From the NCBI GenBank assembly GCA_903904735.1, contig CAIVDM010000042.1:1-33708 (forward strand): a stretch of 33,708 nucleotides of DNA, written 5' to 3'. The notes below the pieces were generated by a model. That model was not told the origin of the DNA, searched no databases, and worked only from the letters and a program-made list of their open reading frames with translations. The stretch comes from an uncultured delta proteobacterium (GTDB lineage: Bacteria; Bdellovibrionota_C; UBA2361; OMII01). Below, piece by piece: positions 1 to 8,151 of the stretch (position 1 is the first letter of the stretch; every line of letters begins with the position of its first letter). The position numbers were made by a program, and so were the translations under genes.

Positions 1-882
1 ATCTTCCGAGAGGACGCCGGATTCCGAACTTGGCTGGATCGAGTAGTTGGCGCGGGTGCCGCTGACAAATTGGACAAAGTCGCCGAGGAGTCCAGTGAAG
101 TCCCTCGCTGGACGTATCAACTCGTGACCGGAGGGGGATGGAACACAGACCGCGGAGACTGGGTGCCGCGAGACAGCCACCACTGTGGCGTCACATATGG
201 TTTCTGTGAACCAAAGATGATCATCCGCAATTTGCATATTACCCAGGATAGCGAACTTGTGATCGGCGAAAGTGGGGTCTCGTCAATTGAAAGCTTCTTT
301 CAGGCACGCACCCACATGTACCGAGACGTCTACTTCCATGGGACATCACGCTTAGGCGAGAAGCTCCCTGAGCTTTTGGTACAACGAGCGCGTGAAATCA
401 ACGAGGCTGGGCGGCTTCAGTGGGCGGACGACGATATGCGGACCGTACTTAAAGCGTCCAATGTTCAACAGCTATCACTTGAGACTATCTACAACATGAC
501 AGAGCCGTGGTGGAGCTATCACGTTCAACGATGGGCGACCGAACCTGACCCGATCGTCTCCGATCTCGCGAAGAGAATCGTGCTACGTCACACAATTTTT
601 AAGGAGTGGCCACTCACCCCAGAGAACGCTCAGTTCATCCGCAAGATGGTCGAGACCTCCGATTTTGACCCCCGCTACTATTATGTTGAGCTCCCAGCGA
701 TGCCTATCAAGGTGGCGAAGGATCTCGACTCGGCGATGCGTGTGAAGCGCGACAACGGTGAACTCGTGCCACTAACGAAATATAGTGAGGTCTTGGCCGC
801 GGTAAGCGAACTATCGTCGATCAGCACACTCGGACTCATAGGCGCTCCGATGGAGATATGGAGAGGCAAATCCATCAACTGA
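1..882 (+). CDS. HD superfamily phosphohydrolase (COG1078-like), C-terminal part
   Basis: The reading frame is open from base 1 with no stop, so the gene starts upstream of the window; the TTG at 70 is internal and not the real start. 293 residues are visible. The segment SSIESFFQARTHMYRDVYFH matches the signature that follows the HD core in COG1078 phosphohydrolases (usually I-E-x-x-x-x-x-R-x-x-M-Y-x-x-V-Y-x-H), relatives of dNTP triphosphohydrolases. The metal-binding HD residues would be upstream, outside the window, so activity cannot be judged. Known members hydrolyse nucleotides or other phosphate esters in the cytoplasm; the substrate here is unknown. A terminator-like hairpin with a T-run follows directly. 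Family assignment rests on this one motif and the general helical character. Confidence 0.7.
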   Translation: MFREDAGFRTWLDRVVGAGAADKLDKVAEESSEVPRWTYQLVTGGGWNTDRGDWVPRDSHHCGVTYGFCEPKMIIRNLHITQDSELVIGESGVSSIESFFQARTHMYRDVYFHGTSRLGEKLPELLVQRAREINEAGRLQWADDDMRTVLKASNVQQLSLETIYNMTEPWWSYHVQRWATEPDPIVSDLAKRIVLRHTIFKEWPLTPENAQFIRKMVETSDFDPRYYYVELPAMPIKVAKDLDSAMRVKRDNGELVPLTKYSEVLAAVSELSSISTLGLIGAPMEIWRGKSIN

Positions 883-888
883 TCCCCC

Positions 889-914
889 AATTGATCCTCT
901 GGATTGATTTTTTT
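889..914 (+). terminator. Rho-independent terminator after the HD-family gene
   Basis: AATTGATCC (889-897), loop TCT (898-900) and GGATTGATT (901-909) form a 9-bp RNA hairpin that includes two G-U wobbles, running straight into seven T residues (908-914). It begins 7 bases after the stop codon of the upstream gene, the expected place for an intrinsic terminator. Confidence 0.6.
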
Positions 915-979
915 GTACCGACAGGCGTCCAATATGGGTAGTATCGCCGTCAGCGATTAAGACAAGAACAGGACACCTT

Positions 980-1705
980 ATGAATCTGCCGACTATCCCA
1001 CTCCGAAATCTAGCGGCCCTCGGGCTCTCTTTGATGGGAGCGATCGCTCAAACCGCCTACTGCGAGACCGCGCCGACGGGGATTACGGCGACCGGCGAAT
1101 GCGTCGCGAAGGTCTCTCATGATCGAGGACGTGTTTCCGTCGGTTCCACGCGTGTCGCTAAAACTCCGAGCGACGCCTCCAGCGAGGTCAACAAAGATCA
1201 CGAGAGCATTAAAGCGGCCATCAAGAAGTTGAATCTTCCCGATTTTACAGCGCAGACCGAGCGCTATGTCGTTGAGCAAAACTGCTCATACGAGTCAGGA
1301 AAACGAGTATGTGATGGCTTTCGAGCGAGCGTCTCGACTAATTTCGAGACCTCAGATTTAGCGCGCCTCGGAGAGTTGGTAGTGCTTGCGGCGAAGATGA
1401 ACGCGGATGAAGTTTCGGATGTGGCCACGTTTCCCTCCACTGAATCGCTTCGCCGAGAGCGTGAGGCGTGCCTTGAGGCGGCCACCCGCAACGCCGCCGC
1501 CAAGGCGAATCAAATAGCGAAAGGAGCGGGAGTCACTCTTGGAGGGCTGATCTCCGTAATCGAATCATCGGCCCCTCACAATCTTTCTCCGATCGCTCCT
1601 TTTGCGCACGCCAAGGCGATGAGCGATTCACGGGGAGCGCCTTCCGTAGAGACGCGCCCAATGGACGTCAATGTCTCGGTCATCTCTACGTATAGTTTTA
1701 GATAG
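980..1705 (+). CDS. Exported SIMPL-domain (DUF541/YggE-like) protein
   Basis: A 241-residue protein with an N-terminal hydrophobic stretch (about residues 8-25, ending TAYC-E) that looks like a signal peptide, so it is probably periplasmic or outer-membrane associated. The mature part has the SIMPL/DUF541 layout: an early TGITATGECVAKVSHDRG strand, a helical middle, and the late segment REACLEAATRNAAAKANQIA followed by a GVTLGG-L-x-x-V-x-E strand, which is the most recognisable family motif. Family members such as YggE have no settled enzymatic role and have been linked to oxidative-stress phenotypes. Two Cys in NCSYESGKRVCDG (near residue 100) could form a disulfide. A strong terminator lies upstream, so it probably has its own promoter. 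The next gene starts 16 bases after its stop and may be co-transcribed. Confidence 0.8.
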   Translation: MNLPTIPLRNLAALGLSLMGAIAQTAYCETAPTGITATGECVAKVSHDRGRVSVGSTRVAKTPSDASSEVNKDHESIKAAIKKLNLPDFTAQTERYVVEQNCSYESGKRVCDGFRASVSTNFETSDLARLGELVVLAAKMNADEVSDVATFPSTESLRREREACLEAATRNAAAKANQIAKGAGVTLGGLISVIESSAPHNLSPIAPFAHAKAMSDSRGAPSVETRPMDVNVSVISTYSFR

Positions 1706-1721
1706 ACCTGAGAGCTTTCAA

Positions 1722-2141
1722 ATGATCATGCCAAACACCTGGAGCGTCGATCACATCGGTATCGCTGTCACGGATCTATCCCAGGCTATTGCCCTGTACG
1801 CGACTACGGCGGGCGCGACGGTCACGCTGCGAGAGACCCTCGAGTCTCAAGGTGTCGAGCTCGCGTTTCTCAACACCGGGGGATGCAAACTTGAGTTGCT
1901 AGCCGCTCTTCGTCCTGACACCGTGCTGGGTAAGTTCTTAAGCGCCCGAGGACAGGGACTGCATCATGTTTGTTACAAGGTATACGACATCGAGGCTGAG
2001 CTCGCGCGGCTTCAAGCAGCTGGCTATGAGCTGATTGATTCAATCCCTCGACCAGGCGCTGGCGGCACCCGAATCGCCTTCATATCACCCAAGTCCTGCC
2101 TCGGTGTATTAACGGAACTATGTGAGTATTCGAGGACATAG
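1722..2141 (+). CDS. mce: Methylmalonyl-CoA epimerase
   Basis: A 139-residue glyoxalase/VOC-fold protein. It interconverts (S)- and (R)-methylmalonyl-CoA in the cytoplasm, linking propionyl-CoA carboxylase and methylmalonyl-CoA mutase. The VOC metal ligands are all visible and spaced as in the family: His11 (VDHIGIAV), Gln43 (ESQGVELAFL), His81 or His82 (GLHHVCYKV) and Glu132 (GVLTEL). The ATG at 1722 was chosen over an upstream alternative start at 1671, because the latter lies inside the SIMPL gene, while GAGAG sits about 8 bases before 1722; the ATG at 1728 is also possible. No carboxylase or mutase gene is in the window, so the partner pathway is inferred from the enzyme alone. Confidence 0.88.
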   Translation: MIMPNTWSVDHIGIAVTDLSQAIALYATTAGATVTLRETLESQGVELAFLNTGGCKLELLAALRPDTVLGKFLSARGQGLHHVCYKVYDIEAELARLQAAGYELIDSIPRPGAGGTRIAFISPKSCLGVLTELCEYSRT

Positions 2142-2157
2142 CCTGCCCGATAGCGGG

Positions 2158-2188
2158 TTTGGCGTAGCCAAATCCGGCATGCTACACT
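2158..2188 (+). promoter_or_regulatory. Promoter with overlapping small palindrome, upstream of 2217 gene
   Basis: A -35-like TTGGCG (2159-2164) and a -10-like TACACT (2183-2188) are separated by 18 bases, placing a start point about 20 bases before the ATG at 2217. The perfect inverted repeat TTTGGC-GTA-GCCAAA (2158-2172) overlaps the -35 box, so it could be an operator, or simply the hairpin ending the preceding gene. By eye only. Confidence 0.4.
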
Positions 2189-2216
2189 CCTCCAGCTTTG
2201 ACGTTATAGGAATACG

Positions 2217-2636
2217 ATGCGAATCCGTCGCTTTACTATCACCGCTGTCCTACTTCTGATCACATCCACCGCTAGCTTCGCGGCTGAAGAGTCGGATCGG
2301 TGTATCGATCTAGTGAAAGAATGCTTCGGGCACGCTGGGTCTGATCGTGATACATGCTTTAAGACAGTATCCACCAATTCGCACTGCAAGGATTCAGAGA
2401 CCAGCATACTAGCGACCAAGCGTGCCGAGATGTCAGCTCTTGTGCCTGATGACGCTGACGTTGGACCGTCGCTCCTCGGACCCGACTTAGTCGATCGACA
2501 ATGTATCAAAAACTTCGATAACTCCTGGATGGCGACTCTTGTGCAGGGGCCCCCCTCAGCGGAGACCAGCTCGCAGCTCCAGCAATCTCTTCAAGCGTGC
2601 GCGAAGAAGTCAACTTCAGACGTAATGCGTCCGTAA
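2217..2636 (+). CDS. Small exported Cys-containing protein, unknown function
   Basis: 139 residues. Residues 1-22 (MRIRRFTITAVLLLITSTAS, then FAA) are a textbook signal peptide with a likely AxA-type cleavage, so the mature protein of about 117 residues is exported. The mature part holds six Cys: four in the first half (RC-IDL, EC-FGH, TC-FKT, HC-K) and two near the C-terminal end (QC-IKN, AC-AKK), suggesting up to three disulfides. I do not recognise a family. It stands alone between mce and purE, with a promoter-like sequence before it. Another Cys-containing exported protein of unknown function lies at 8381-9058, without obvious similarity to this one. Confidence 0.65.
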   Translation: MRIRRFTITAVLLLITSTASFAAEESDRCIDLVKECFGHAGSDRDTCFKTVSTNSHCKDSETSILATKRAEMSALVPDDADVGPSLLGPDLVDRQCIKNFDNSWMATLVQGPPSAETSSQLQQSLQACAKKSTSDVMRP

Positions 2637-2670
2637 AGCGCTCGTCTCAGCTCGAAGTCGACAGATCTTA

Positions 2671-2700
2671 TTGACGCCCGCTCAGGGTCCAAAGTAGCCT
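2671..2700 (+). promoter_or_regulatory. Candidate purE promoter, possibly giving a leaderless mRNA
   Basis: TTGACG (2671-2676) and TAGCCT (2695-2700) are 18 bases apart. Transcription would begin about 7 bases after the -10 box, at or beside the purE ATG at 2707, and no Shine-Dalgarno sequence precedes that ATG. The -10 box is weak, so this is tentative. Confidence 0.35.
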
Positions 2701-2706
2701 TCCTTC

Positions 2707-3210
2707 ATGACAGTATCAGCTTCACCCATAGTTGGTCTCATAATGGGCTCAAGCTCAGATTGGGACACTCTCGCGGCGACCGCGGAAACGCTCCAGAGCC
2801 TTCAGATCCCCTTTGAGTCTAAAGTCGTATCAGCGCATCGAACGCCAGAGCTTCTCGCCACATACGCCTCCGAGGCGAGTTCACGAGGTCTTGAGGTGGT
2901 CATCGCGGGAGCTGGAGGAGCGGCGCATCTTCCTGGCATGGTTGCCTCCATGACACATCTTCCCGTCATCGGTGTCCCGATTGAGTCCAAGGCGCTGCAT
3001 GGAATGGACTCGCTCTTATCAATCGTTCAGATGCCTGCCGGAATACCGGTGGCTACGGTGGCGATCGGGAAAGCTGGCGCTATCAATGGGGCCATTCTCG
3101 CCGCGAGCATCCTCGGTATCAAATATCCCGCGATATCGGCCATGCTCAAGGAGTTTCGCAAACGGCAGACCGACGCGGTGCTCGCGAGTCCCGACCCTTC
3201 AACCAAATAA
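2707..3210 (+). CDS. purE: N5-carboxyaminoimidazole ribonucleotide mutase (class I PurE)
   Basis: A 167-residue cytoplasmic enzyme of de novo purine synthesis that converts N5-CAIR, the product of PurK, into CAIR. The class I motifs are all in place: the GSSSDWDT loop (residues 14-21), VSAHRTPE with the catalytic His, and [15 protein letters not shown]. Length matches bacterial PurE. The presence of purK 15 bases downstream supports the two-step PurK/PurE route rather than a class II AIR carboxylase. The ATG at 2707 starts the conserved core at once, leaving no room for a later start; no ribosome-binding site is visible in front of it. Confidence 0.95.
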   Translation: MTVSASPIVGLIMGSSSDWDTLAATAETLQSLQIPFESKVVSAHRTPELLATYASEASSRGLEVVIAGAGGAAHLPGMVASMTHLPVIGVPIESKALHGMDSLLSIVQMPAGIPVATVAIGKAGAINGAILAASILGIKYPAISAMLKEFRKRQTDAVLASPDPSTK

Positions 3211-3225
3211 CGCTAGGACGTCACG

Positions 3226-4308
3226 ATGCGCATAGGGATCCTCGGTGCTGGGCAGTTAGGACGAATGCTCGCTCAAGCGGGAATTCCGCTCGGGCATTCA
3301 TTTAATTTCTACGATACCCAACTCACCACGACCGTCGGCGGTCTCGGGGAGATATTCGTGGGCTCGTTTGATGACCGCGCGACCCTGAAAGCTTTCGCCG
3401 CGGGCTGTGACGTGGTCACCTATGAGTTCGAGAATGTACCGTGTGAGTCCGCGCGATTCATCGAATCCCTTACACCTATCTTTCCGTCTCCGCGAGCTCT
3501 TGAGGTCGCGCAGGATAGACTTCATGAGAAACAGTTCCTGCAGGATCTCGGAATCGCGGTGCCACGTTTCAGGGGCGTTACTTCTGAGAGTGAGTTACGT
3601 GAAGCATGTGAAGTTCTGGGGCTTCCCTGCATCGCTAAAACGCGTCGTTTCGGATATGACGGAAAAGGGCAAGCGCGGATCGAACATGAAGAGGACATCG
3701 CGGTGGCATGGCGAAATCTCAAAGGAGTGCCGCTGATCGTGGAGGGTTTTGTGCCCTTCTCGCGTGAGCTCTCAGTTATCGCCACACGTGACAAGGGCGA
3801 CGACCTCTGCGTCTATCCTCTCAGCTGCAATCTGCACATCGACGGAATTTTGCATCGCAGCGAGTTGCCCGCGCCCGACATCTCACCCGCTCTCAAAGCT
3901 ACCGCCCACGCGCTGATCTCTCGGGTGATGACCGAGCTCGACTATATCGGCACTCTCGCCATCGAGCTTTTCGAGGTACGCGGGGAGATCTTGGCGAATG
4001 AGATGGCTCCCCGGGTGCACAACTCAGGACACGCGACTATCGACTGCATGAAGAGCAGCCAATTCGAGAATCACGTTCGGGCGATCACCGGAATGCCGCT
4101 TGGATGTGTGGAGCCGCAATCTCGGGCCGTGATGTTTAATGTAATTGGCTCAGTGCCTCCGCTTGAGACAATCGGCTCACTTCCGAACGCCAGAATCCAT
4201 ATGTACGGAAAAGAACCCCGACCCGGAAGAAAACTGGGGCATATCACCTTGCTCAATCCATCAAAGGCAGAGGAAGATATGGTGGACACCCTCACGCGAG
4301 GCAGATAG
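3226..4308 (+). CDS. purK: N5-carboxyaminoimidazole ribonucleotide synthase (PurK)
   Basis: A 360-residue ATP-grasp ligase that uses ATP and bicarbonate to carboxylate AIR to N5-CAIR, the substrate of PurE. The N-terminal pre-ATP-grasp motif is clear (GILGAGQLGRMLAQAG), followed by TYEFENVP, the ATP-binding segment AKTRRFGYDGKGQARI, VEGFVPFSRELSVIATR and the late EMAPRVHNSGHATID. Length is normal for the family. The start at 3226 has AGGA about 10 bases upstream and lies 15 bases after the purE stop, so purE and purK form an operon. Confidence 0.95.
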   Translation: MRIGILGAGQLGRMLAQAGIPLGHSFNFYDTQLTTTVGGLGEIFVGSFDDRATLKAFAAGCDVVTYEFENVPCESARFIESLTPIFPSPRALEVAQDRLHEKQFLQDLGIAVPRFRGVTSESELREACEVLGLPCIAKTRRFGYDGKGQARIEHEEDIAVAWRNLKGVPLIVEGFVPFSRELSVIATRDKGDDLCVYPLSCNLHIDGILHRSELPAPDISPALKATAHALISRVMTELDYIGTLAIELFEVRGEILANEMAPRVHNSGHATIDCMKSSQFENHVRAITGMPLGCVEPQSRAVMFNVIGSVPPLETIGSLPNARIHMYGKEPRPGRKLGHITLLNPSKAEEDMVDTLTRGR

Positions 4309-4342
4309 CCAGAGCGATTTTTAGTTTCATCGGTAACCTGCA

Positions 4343-4927
4343 ATGACCCTTCGATGTCATATAACCACTATTCTTATACTCATCACGAGCGCGGTTACCA
4401 TGGCCGACTGCCAAGCCACCCCGGTACGACAGGTCCTTGTGCGCGGATCGTCGAGTGTCGCCTTTGGCGTTAAGTCTCCCAACCCCGCCCTGTCCATGAA
4501 CGGCAGCTTCCGTGATTTCAACGGCACCGTTTTACTCGATCCAACCTCCGTGACCAATTCTCATATCTCCCTCTCTCTCGCTTTATCGTCAGCCAAGCTT
4601 CCGCCAGACCAACTATTGCAGGCGGTATTTTTGCAGACCATGCTCGCGAAACTACCGGAACATCACACGACATTTACGAGCACCTCACTTGAGCATCTTC
4701 AAGGCTCCCGGTACATGGTTCACGGCACGTACTCCTGGTTTAATAAGCAGCGAAAAGCGGCGGTTCCTATCGACATTCAAAAGGCGAGCCCCTCGCTTAC
4801 CGAAATTCGACTTCTTTTAGACGGATCGCTTCACGAGGGTCGAAATACATCACCGATAGCGCAAGGAATGGATGGGTCGCGCGGATGGACGAAGGCCGTG
4901 CTCGTTTTTTCACCGGCAGCGGGTTGA
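4343..4927 (+). CDS. Exported YceI-like protein
   Basis: 194 residues with an N-terminal hydrophobic signal peptide (about residues 1-21, ending VTMADC). The body resembles the YceI lipocalin-like barrel: SSSVAFGVKSP near the start, a GSFRDFNGTVLLDP strand pair that matches the family's G-x-F-x-x-F-x-G-x-x-x-x-D segment, then LPEHHTTFTSTSLEHL and YMVHGTYSWFNKQRKAAVPI. YceI proteins are periplasmic and some bind isoprenoid lipids; no specific ligand can be named here. It follows purK by 34 bases but is unrelated in function. The Cys at about residue 23 does not form a good lipobox. The match is structural-pattern level, so moderate confidence. Confidence 0.65.
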   Translation: MTLRCHITTILILITSAVTMADCQATPVRQVLVRGSSSVAFGVKSPNPALSMNGSFRDFNGTVLLDPTSVTNSHISLSLALSSAKLPPDQLLQAVFLQTMLAKLPEHHTTFTSTSLEHLQGSRYMVHGTYSWFNKQRKAAVPIDIQKASPSLTEIRLLLDGSLHEGRNTSPIAQGMDGSRGWTKAVLVFSPAAG

Positions 4928-4970
4928 TAGAGGCGTCGATGTCTCTTGGGACTCCCGGTTTCTCAACGCA

Positions 4971-5164
4971 AACCCGAATCACAATCGGGAGGGCGGGTCT
5001 CCGCGGAGACCCGCCGTGTTGCACAACGCGATCCCTTTGAAAACTCACGACATCCTGTGCGGCAGGAGAGACTCCTGCCCTCCCTACAACAACACGAATC
5101 ACGATCGGGAGGGCACGGCTCCGTACATGCCTCGTTACAGGCGGGTGCGGAGCCCCGCCCTCCC
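4971..5164. repeat. Two GC-rich palindromic repeat units in a 337-bp gene-free gap
   Basis: The gap 4928-5264 holds no gene but two related repeat units. The block at 4971-4994 recurs at 5091-5114 with 22 of 24 bases identical, offset by exactly 120. Each unit opens with GGGAGGGC (4987-4994; 5107-5114) and closes with its complement GCCCTCCC (5077-5084; 5157-5164). Inside unit 1 are a perfect 24-bp palindrome (4992-5015) and the hairpin GGCAGGAG-AGA-CTCCTGCC (5061-5079). In unit 2, 15 of 17 bases of the two ends pair (5107-5123 with 5148-5164). This is the style of REP/MITE-like intergenic elements. Overlapping open frames on both strands here look like by-products of the repeat. Confidence 0.8.
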
Positions 5165-5210
5165 CTAAATTACCCATAAAACGGGCCTTCTATCCCATCC
5201 GCCAGCCAAT

Positions 5211-5240
5211 TTGCCTCAAAACCGCTAATAAACTTACAAT
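5211..5240 (+). promoter_or_regulatory. Candidate promoter of the threonylcarbamoyl-AMP synthase gene
   Basis: TTGCCT (5211-5216) and TACAAT (5235-5240) are separated by 18 bases, with a predicted start about 18 bases before the ATG at 5265. The -10 matches the sigma70 consensus in five of six positions. It lies after the repeat block. Confidence 0.5.
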
Positions 5241-5264
5241 ACTCGTTAACGTACTTTTTGCCTT

Positions 5265-6260
5265 ATGAACACGCCGGATCGAACAAGTGAGATAGAACAC
5301 GCCGCCCGCCTCCTGCGAGAGGGAAAGCTCGTGGCGTTTCCGACCGAAACCGTCTACGGGTTAGGAGCGGACGCCACCAATTCGACCGCCATCCGGCGAA
5401 TATTTGAAGCAAAGGGGCGCCCGTCAACGAACCCACTCATCGTTCATGTCCCGTCCTACAATGAGGCACTGAGATACATCGATTTCAGTCGAGCGCAGGA
5501 TCCCGAACTTCTGCGCCGCCGCTTATCGGCTCTCGCCCCGCTCTGGCCCGGTCCACTCTCTGTGGTGGTACCTCGCGTGAGCGATATCTGTCCTGAGTGT
5601 TGCGCCGGTGGCGACACTATCGCGATACGCGTTCCGAGGCATGATATCGCCTTAAAACTACTCGAGGCTTGCCGAAAACCGATAGCGGCGCCAAGCGCGA
5701 ATCCATCGATGTATATTAGCCCCACGACCGCTCAACACGTTCGCGATAACCTGGGTGGGGTGATTGATTACATCTTGGATGGGGGTCCGAGTGAAGTCGG
5801 ACTTGAGTCGACCGTGGTTTCGTTACTCGAAGAGACTCCGCGTATTTTGCGACCTGGCGCCATCACAGCCCGGATGCTTGAAGAAGCGCTCGGGTGTCCA
5901 GTCGCGGACTTCACGCCTAGCGGCCCCGTCGGCGCCACACCCCTCCTTTCGCCCGGAATGCTAGAAAAGCATTACGCGCCACGCACCGCCGTGGTGCTTC
6001 GCGACAATCTTAAAAAACTTCCCTTCCTTCCCACGAGAGTCGGTACCATTCGCTTTTCAAACGCGCCCGATTCTATCAGCGCCGTGGAAACACGCACGCT
6101 CAGCGCCTCTGGCGACCTTACCGAAATCGCGGCCAATCTCTTCTCCACTCTGCGGGATTTTGACCACATGAACCTCGATCTTATCGTTGTCGACACCTGT
6201 GAACCGATAGGTCTTGGGGCCGCGATAATGGATCGTCTTCTGCGGGCTTCTAAGCGCTAA
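5265..6260 (+). CDS. tsaC: L-threonylcarbamoyladenylate synthase, long Sua5-type
   Basis: 331 residues. It makes threonylcarbamoyl-AMP from threonine, bicarbonate and ATP for the t6A37 modification of ANN-decoding tRNAs. The N-terminal YrdC domain (about residues 10-200) shows LVAFPTETVYGLGADA, the KGRPSTNPLIVH substrate-binding motif and PSANPS. The linker SPGMLEKHYAPRTAVVLR marks the long form, with an additional C-terminal Sua5 domain (about 225-331), absent from the short TsaC of E. coli. The remaining t6A genes (tsaB, tsaD, tsaE) are not nearby. No Shine-Dalgarno sequence precedes the ATG. The gene converges with the DUF6178-like gene, 13 bases apart. Confidence 0.93.
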   Translation: MNTPDRTSEIEHAARLLREGKLVAFPTETVYGLGADATNSTAIRRIFEAKGRPSTNPLIVHVPSYNEALRYIDFSRAQDPELLRRRLSALAPLWPGPLSVVVPRVSDICPECCAGGDTIAIRVPRHDIALKLLEACRKPIAAPSANPSMYISPTTAQHVRDNLGGVIDYILDGGPSEVGLESTVVSLLEETPRILRPGAITARMLEEALGCPVADFTPSGPVGATPLLSPGMLEKHYAPRTAVVLRDNLKKLPFLPTRVGTIRFSNAPDSISAVETRTLSASGDLTEIAANLFSTLRDFDHMNLDLIVVDTCEPIGLGAAIMDRLLRASKR

Positions 6261-6273
6261 CGGTCTCTTGCGG

Positions 6274-7566
6274 CTACGCCGTCGGGGACTGTCTCTGATG
6301 AATAGAATCGAGCATTGAGCGTATGGTGGTGAGAGCTTTTAGGGTCTCAATCGCGCGATCACCACTCTCAAGTGTCCCATCGGTAGCGACGACGGAGCCA
6401 TCATCCTCCAAGAACATCGGCATGGAGGGGAAGGCCTCTCGCGCGCACGCGAGCACCGCGAAGAGGACTCGATCGGAGTCTTTAAACTTCTCAGCGACAT
6501 CAAGGGAAATCTTTCGAGCGGAGGATCGAAGGCTAGTGATGTCTGTTAACCCAAGACGATACAGCTTACCCAAGCCAAGGACTTGAAACACGTCGAGCAC
6601 GGTGCGATCACTATCCTTCACCAACTTCTCTAGCGCGATGTTAATCGCGCCTTTGACCTTCTCGCACAACGCCAGCAGTTGCTCTTGGTCCGAAAAATCA
6701 ATCCCGTACCGTACCACCGCGGCGTTAATAATGTAGGTGAACTCCATCTCCACGACTTCGTGATCCGTGACACGACGCATCAACTCCGAGAAAAGTCGGC
6801 TCGATCGCGCTTCATACAAGAGCGGCTCCACCGAGCGCACATCCTCAATCGTGGTGCGGGGCTTATTTTCTCGAAGATCGTGCAACGCGTCTGTGAACGC
6901 GTACGGAGCGTGAATTTCCTGCGCGATTTCAGGCTCGGGAACACCCTCCGCCGCCAAGCGCTTCACGCGATCCTGATATGACTCCTCCTCCAACATCGTG
7001 ATGGTCGCCACCGATGACGTGGAAATAAGCTGATAAAACAACTCAGTGTTCGTCTCAAATATGAGCGCCAGCAAGCGCGCCAAGAGAAAGTGATGATCAG
7101 GATTCTCCAACGATATGCCTATCCAGGTGTATCCCTTGTCAGGTGTATGAAAACCAGGGCCTGGGGATTGATCAGTCGGCTCCTCAAGAACCTTAACCTC
7201 CACGTATTTTCCGATCAGCATCGCTATGATCTTGAGGTCGATGAACTTAACCGCTTTTTGCAGCAACTCGAGTGAGTCGGTCTCATCAGTAAGGCTCAGC
7301 CATTCCCAAAGCGCTTCCTCATTAAGCACATCGCCGTGCCACAGATCAAAGTCAGAGAGCATCCGACACTGCTCGAGCGACGCCATGCTTATAAGATCGC
7401 TGGAGGACGTCAATCCCCGCTGCTTCACGATCATGAAGAGGCTTTGAGAAGGAAGTTGCCGTACGACCTGCTCGGGAGCGTCCGCCTCAAAGATGGCGTT
7501 GTACAATTCACGGCAGGTGTAGCCCCGAAACGGGGCTACTACCGGCGCCTTATCAGAACCTGTCAT
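6274..7566 (-). CDS. DUF6178-like protein, unknown function, downstream of infC
   Basis: A 430-residue soluble, mostly helical protein. The N-terminal third, LPSQSLFMIVKQRGLTSSSD followed by LISMASLEQCRMLSDFDLW and EALWEWLSL, matches my memory of the DUF6178 family (leucine-rich L-P-x-Q-x-L-x-x-x-V-K, then a Q-x-x-x-x-L-D-x-x-x-W repeat), which I associate with deltaproteobacterial lineages. No catalytic motif is visible and the function is unknown. The ATG at 7566 has GAGAAG a few bases upstream and lies only 12 bases after the infC stop, so it is probably translated from the infC transcript, occupying the place where rpmI and rplT sit in most bacteria. Confidence 0.6.
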   Translation of the reverse strand: MTGSDKAPVVAPFRGYTCRELYNAIFEADAPEQVVRQLPSQSLFMIVKQRGLTSSSDLISMASLEQCRMLSDFDLWHGDVLNEEALWEWLSLTDETDSLELLQKAVKFIDLKIIAMLIGKYVEVKVLEEPTDQSPGPGFHTPDKGYTWIGISLENPDHHFLLARLLALIFETNTELFYQLISTSSVATITMLEEESYQDRVKRLAAEGVPEPEIAQEIHAPYAFTDALHDLRENKPRTTIEDVRSVEPLLYEARSSRLFSELMRRVTDHEVVEMEFTYIINAAVVRYGIDFSDQEQLLALCEKVKGAINIALEKLVKDSDRTVLDVFQVLGLGKLYRLGLTDITSLRSSARKISLDVAEKFKDSDRVLFAVLACAREAFPSMPMFLEDDGSVVATDGTLESGDRAIETLKALTTIRSMLDSIHQRQSPTA

Positions 7567-7578
7567 GTTCTTCTCTAC

Positions 7579-8151
7579 CTACGCTTTGATGGGAGCGAAC
7601 GTGATGTGTATCTGACGACCAAACACTGGCGAGCGTTCATCCACTGTGGCGACGTCCTTTAGACGCTCCTCAATCTGTTGGAACTTCTCACGCCCGAGGT
7701 CGGTGTACATCGCCTCACGGCCCTTAAAGCGCATCACAAATTTAACTTTATCGCCTTCCGCTAAGAAGTCTCGTGCCTGCTTGAGTTTGACCTCAAGGTC
7801 TCCAACATCAGTGCGGTAACGGAGTCGGAGCTCTTTTAGTGTAGTCTCTGTGCGATTCTTACGAGCCTCCGCCTCTTTTTTCTGCTCTTTGTATTTAAAC
7901 TTGCCGTAATCGAGGATCTTACAAACTGGTGGTTTCGCTTGCGGAGCTACTTCTACAAGATCAAGCTCCAGCTCCTGCGCCTTTTGCAAAGCGTCCTTGA
8001 GCGCTAACACTCCAAGCTGCTCGCCATCGGGAGCAATAACTCTAACTTCTCTAGCGATAATAAATTCGTTGATACGGTGAGTATCAGGTGGGGTCTGTGG
8101 ACGGAATCCTCGCCCTCCGCCTCGGAACGCGGGTTTAGAAAAGGGTTTCAA
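7579..8151 (-). CDS. infC: Translation initiation factor IF-3 with a TTG start
   Basis: 190 residues. IF-3 binds the 30S subunit, keeps it apart from 50S and rejects non-canonical start codons and wrong initiator tRNA. The N-terminal domain carries RINEFIIAREVRVIAPDGEQ-LGV, then LDLVEVAPQAKPPVCKILDYGKFKYKEQKK, and the C-terminal domain VKFVMRFKGREAMYTDLG. The start is TTG (8151-8149), preceded by a perfect AGGAGG (8164-8159) with a 7-base spacer; no in-frame ATG lies close by. A rare start codon is known for infC in E. coli (AUU), where IF-3 represses its own translation, and TTG here fits the same logic. A basic, glycine-rich tail precedes the N-domain. Confidence 0.95.
   Translation of the reverse strand: MKPFSKPAFRGGGRGFRPQTPPDTHRINEFIIAREVRVIAPDGEQLGVLALKDALQKAQELELDLVEVAPQAKPPVCKILDYGKFKYKEQKKEAEARKNRTETTLKELRLRYRTDVGDLEVKLKQARDFLAEGDKVKFVMRFKGREAMYTDLGREKFQQIEERLKDVATVDERSPVFGRQIHITFAPIKA

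Noticed and set aside
3407..3736. 109-codon plus-strand frame inside purK
   Set aside because: It is a shadow of purK in another frame, with no start signal or recognisable product.
4971..5164. CRISPR-like array
   Set aside because: Only two units, strongly palindromic with related internal sequence, no unique spacers of equal size and no cas genes.
4797..5177. 126-codon minus-strand frame and two overlapping plus-strand frames
   Set aside because: They run through the palindromic repeat block and overlap the YceI-like gene; composition follows the repeats, with no family similarity.
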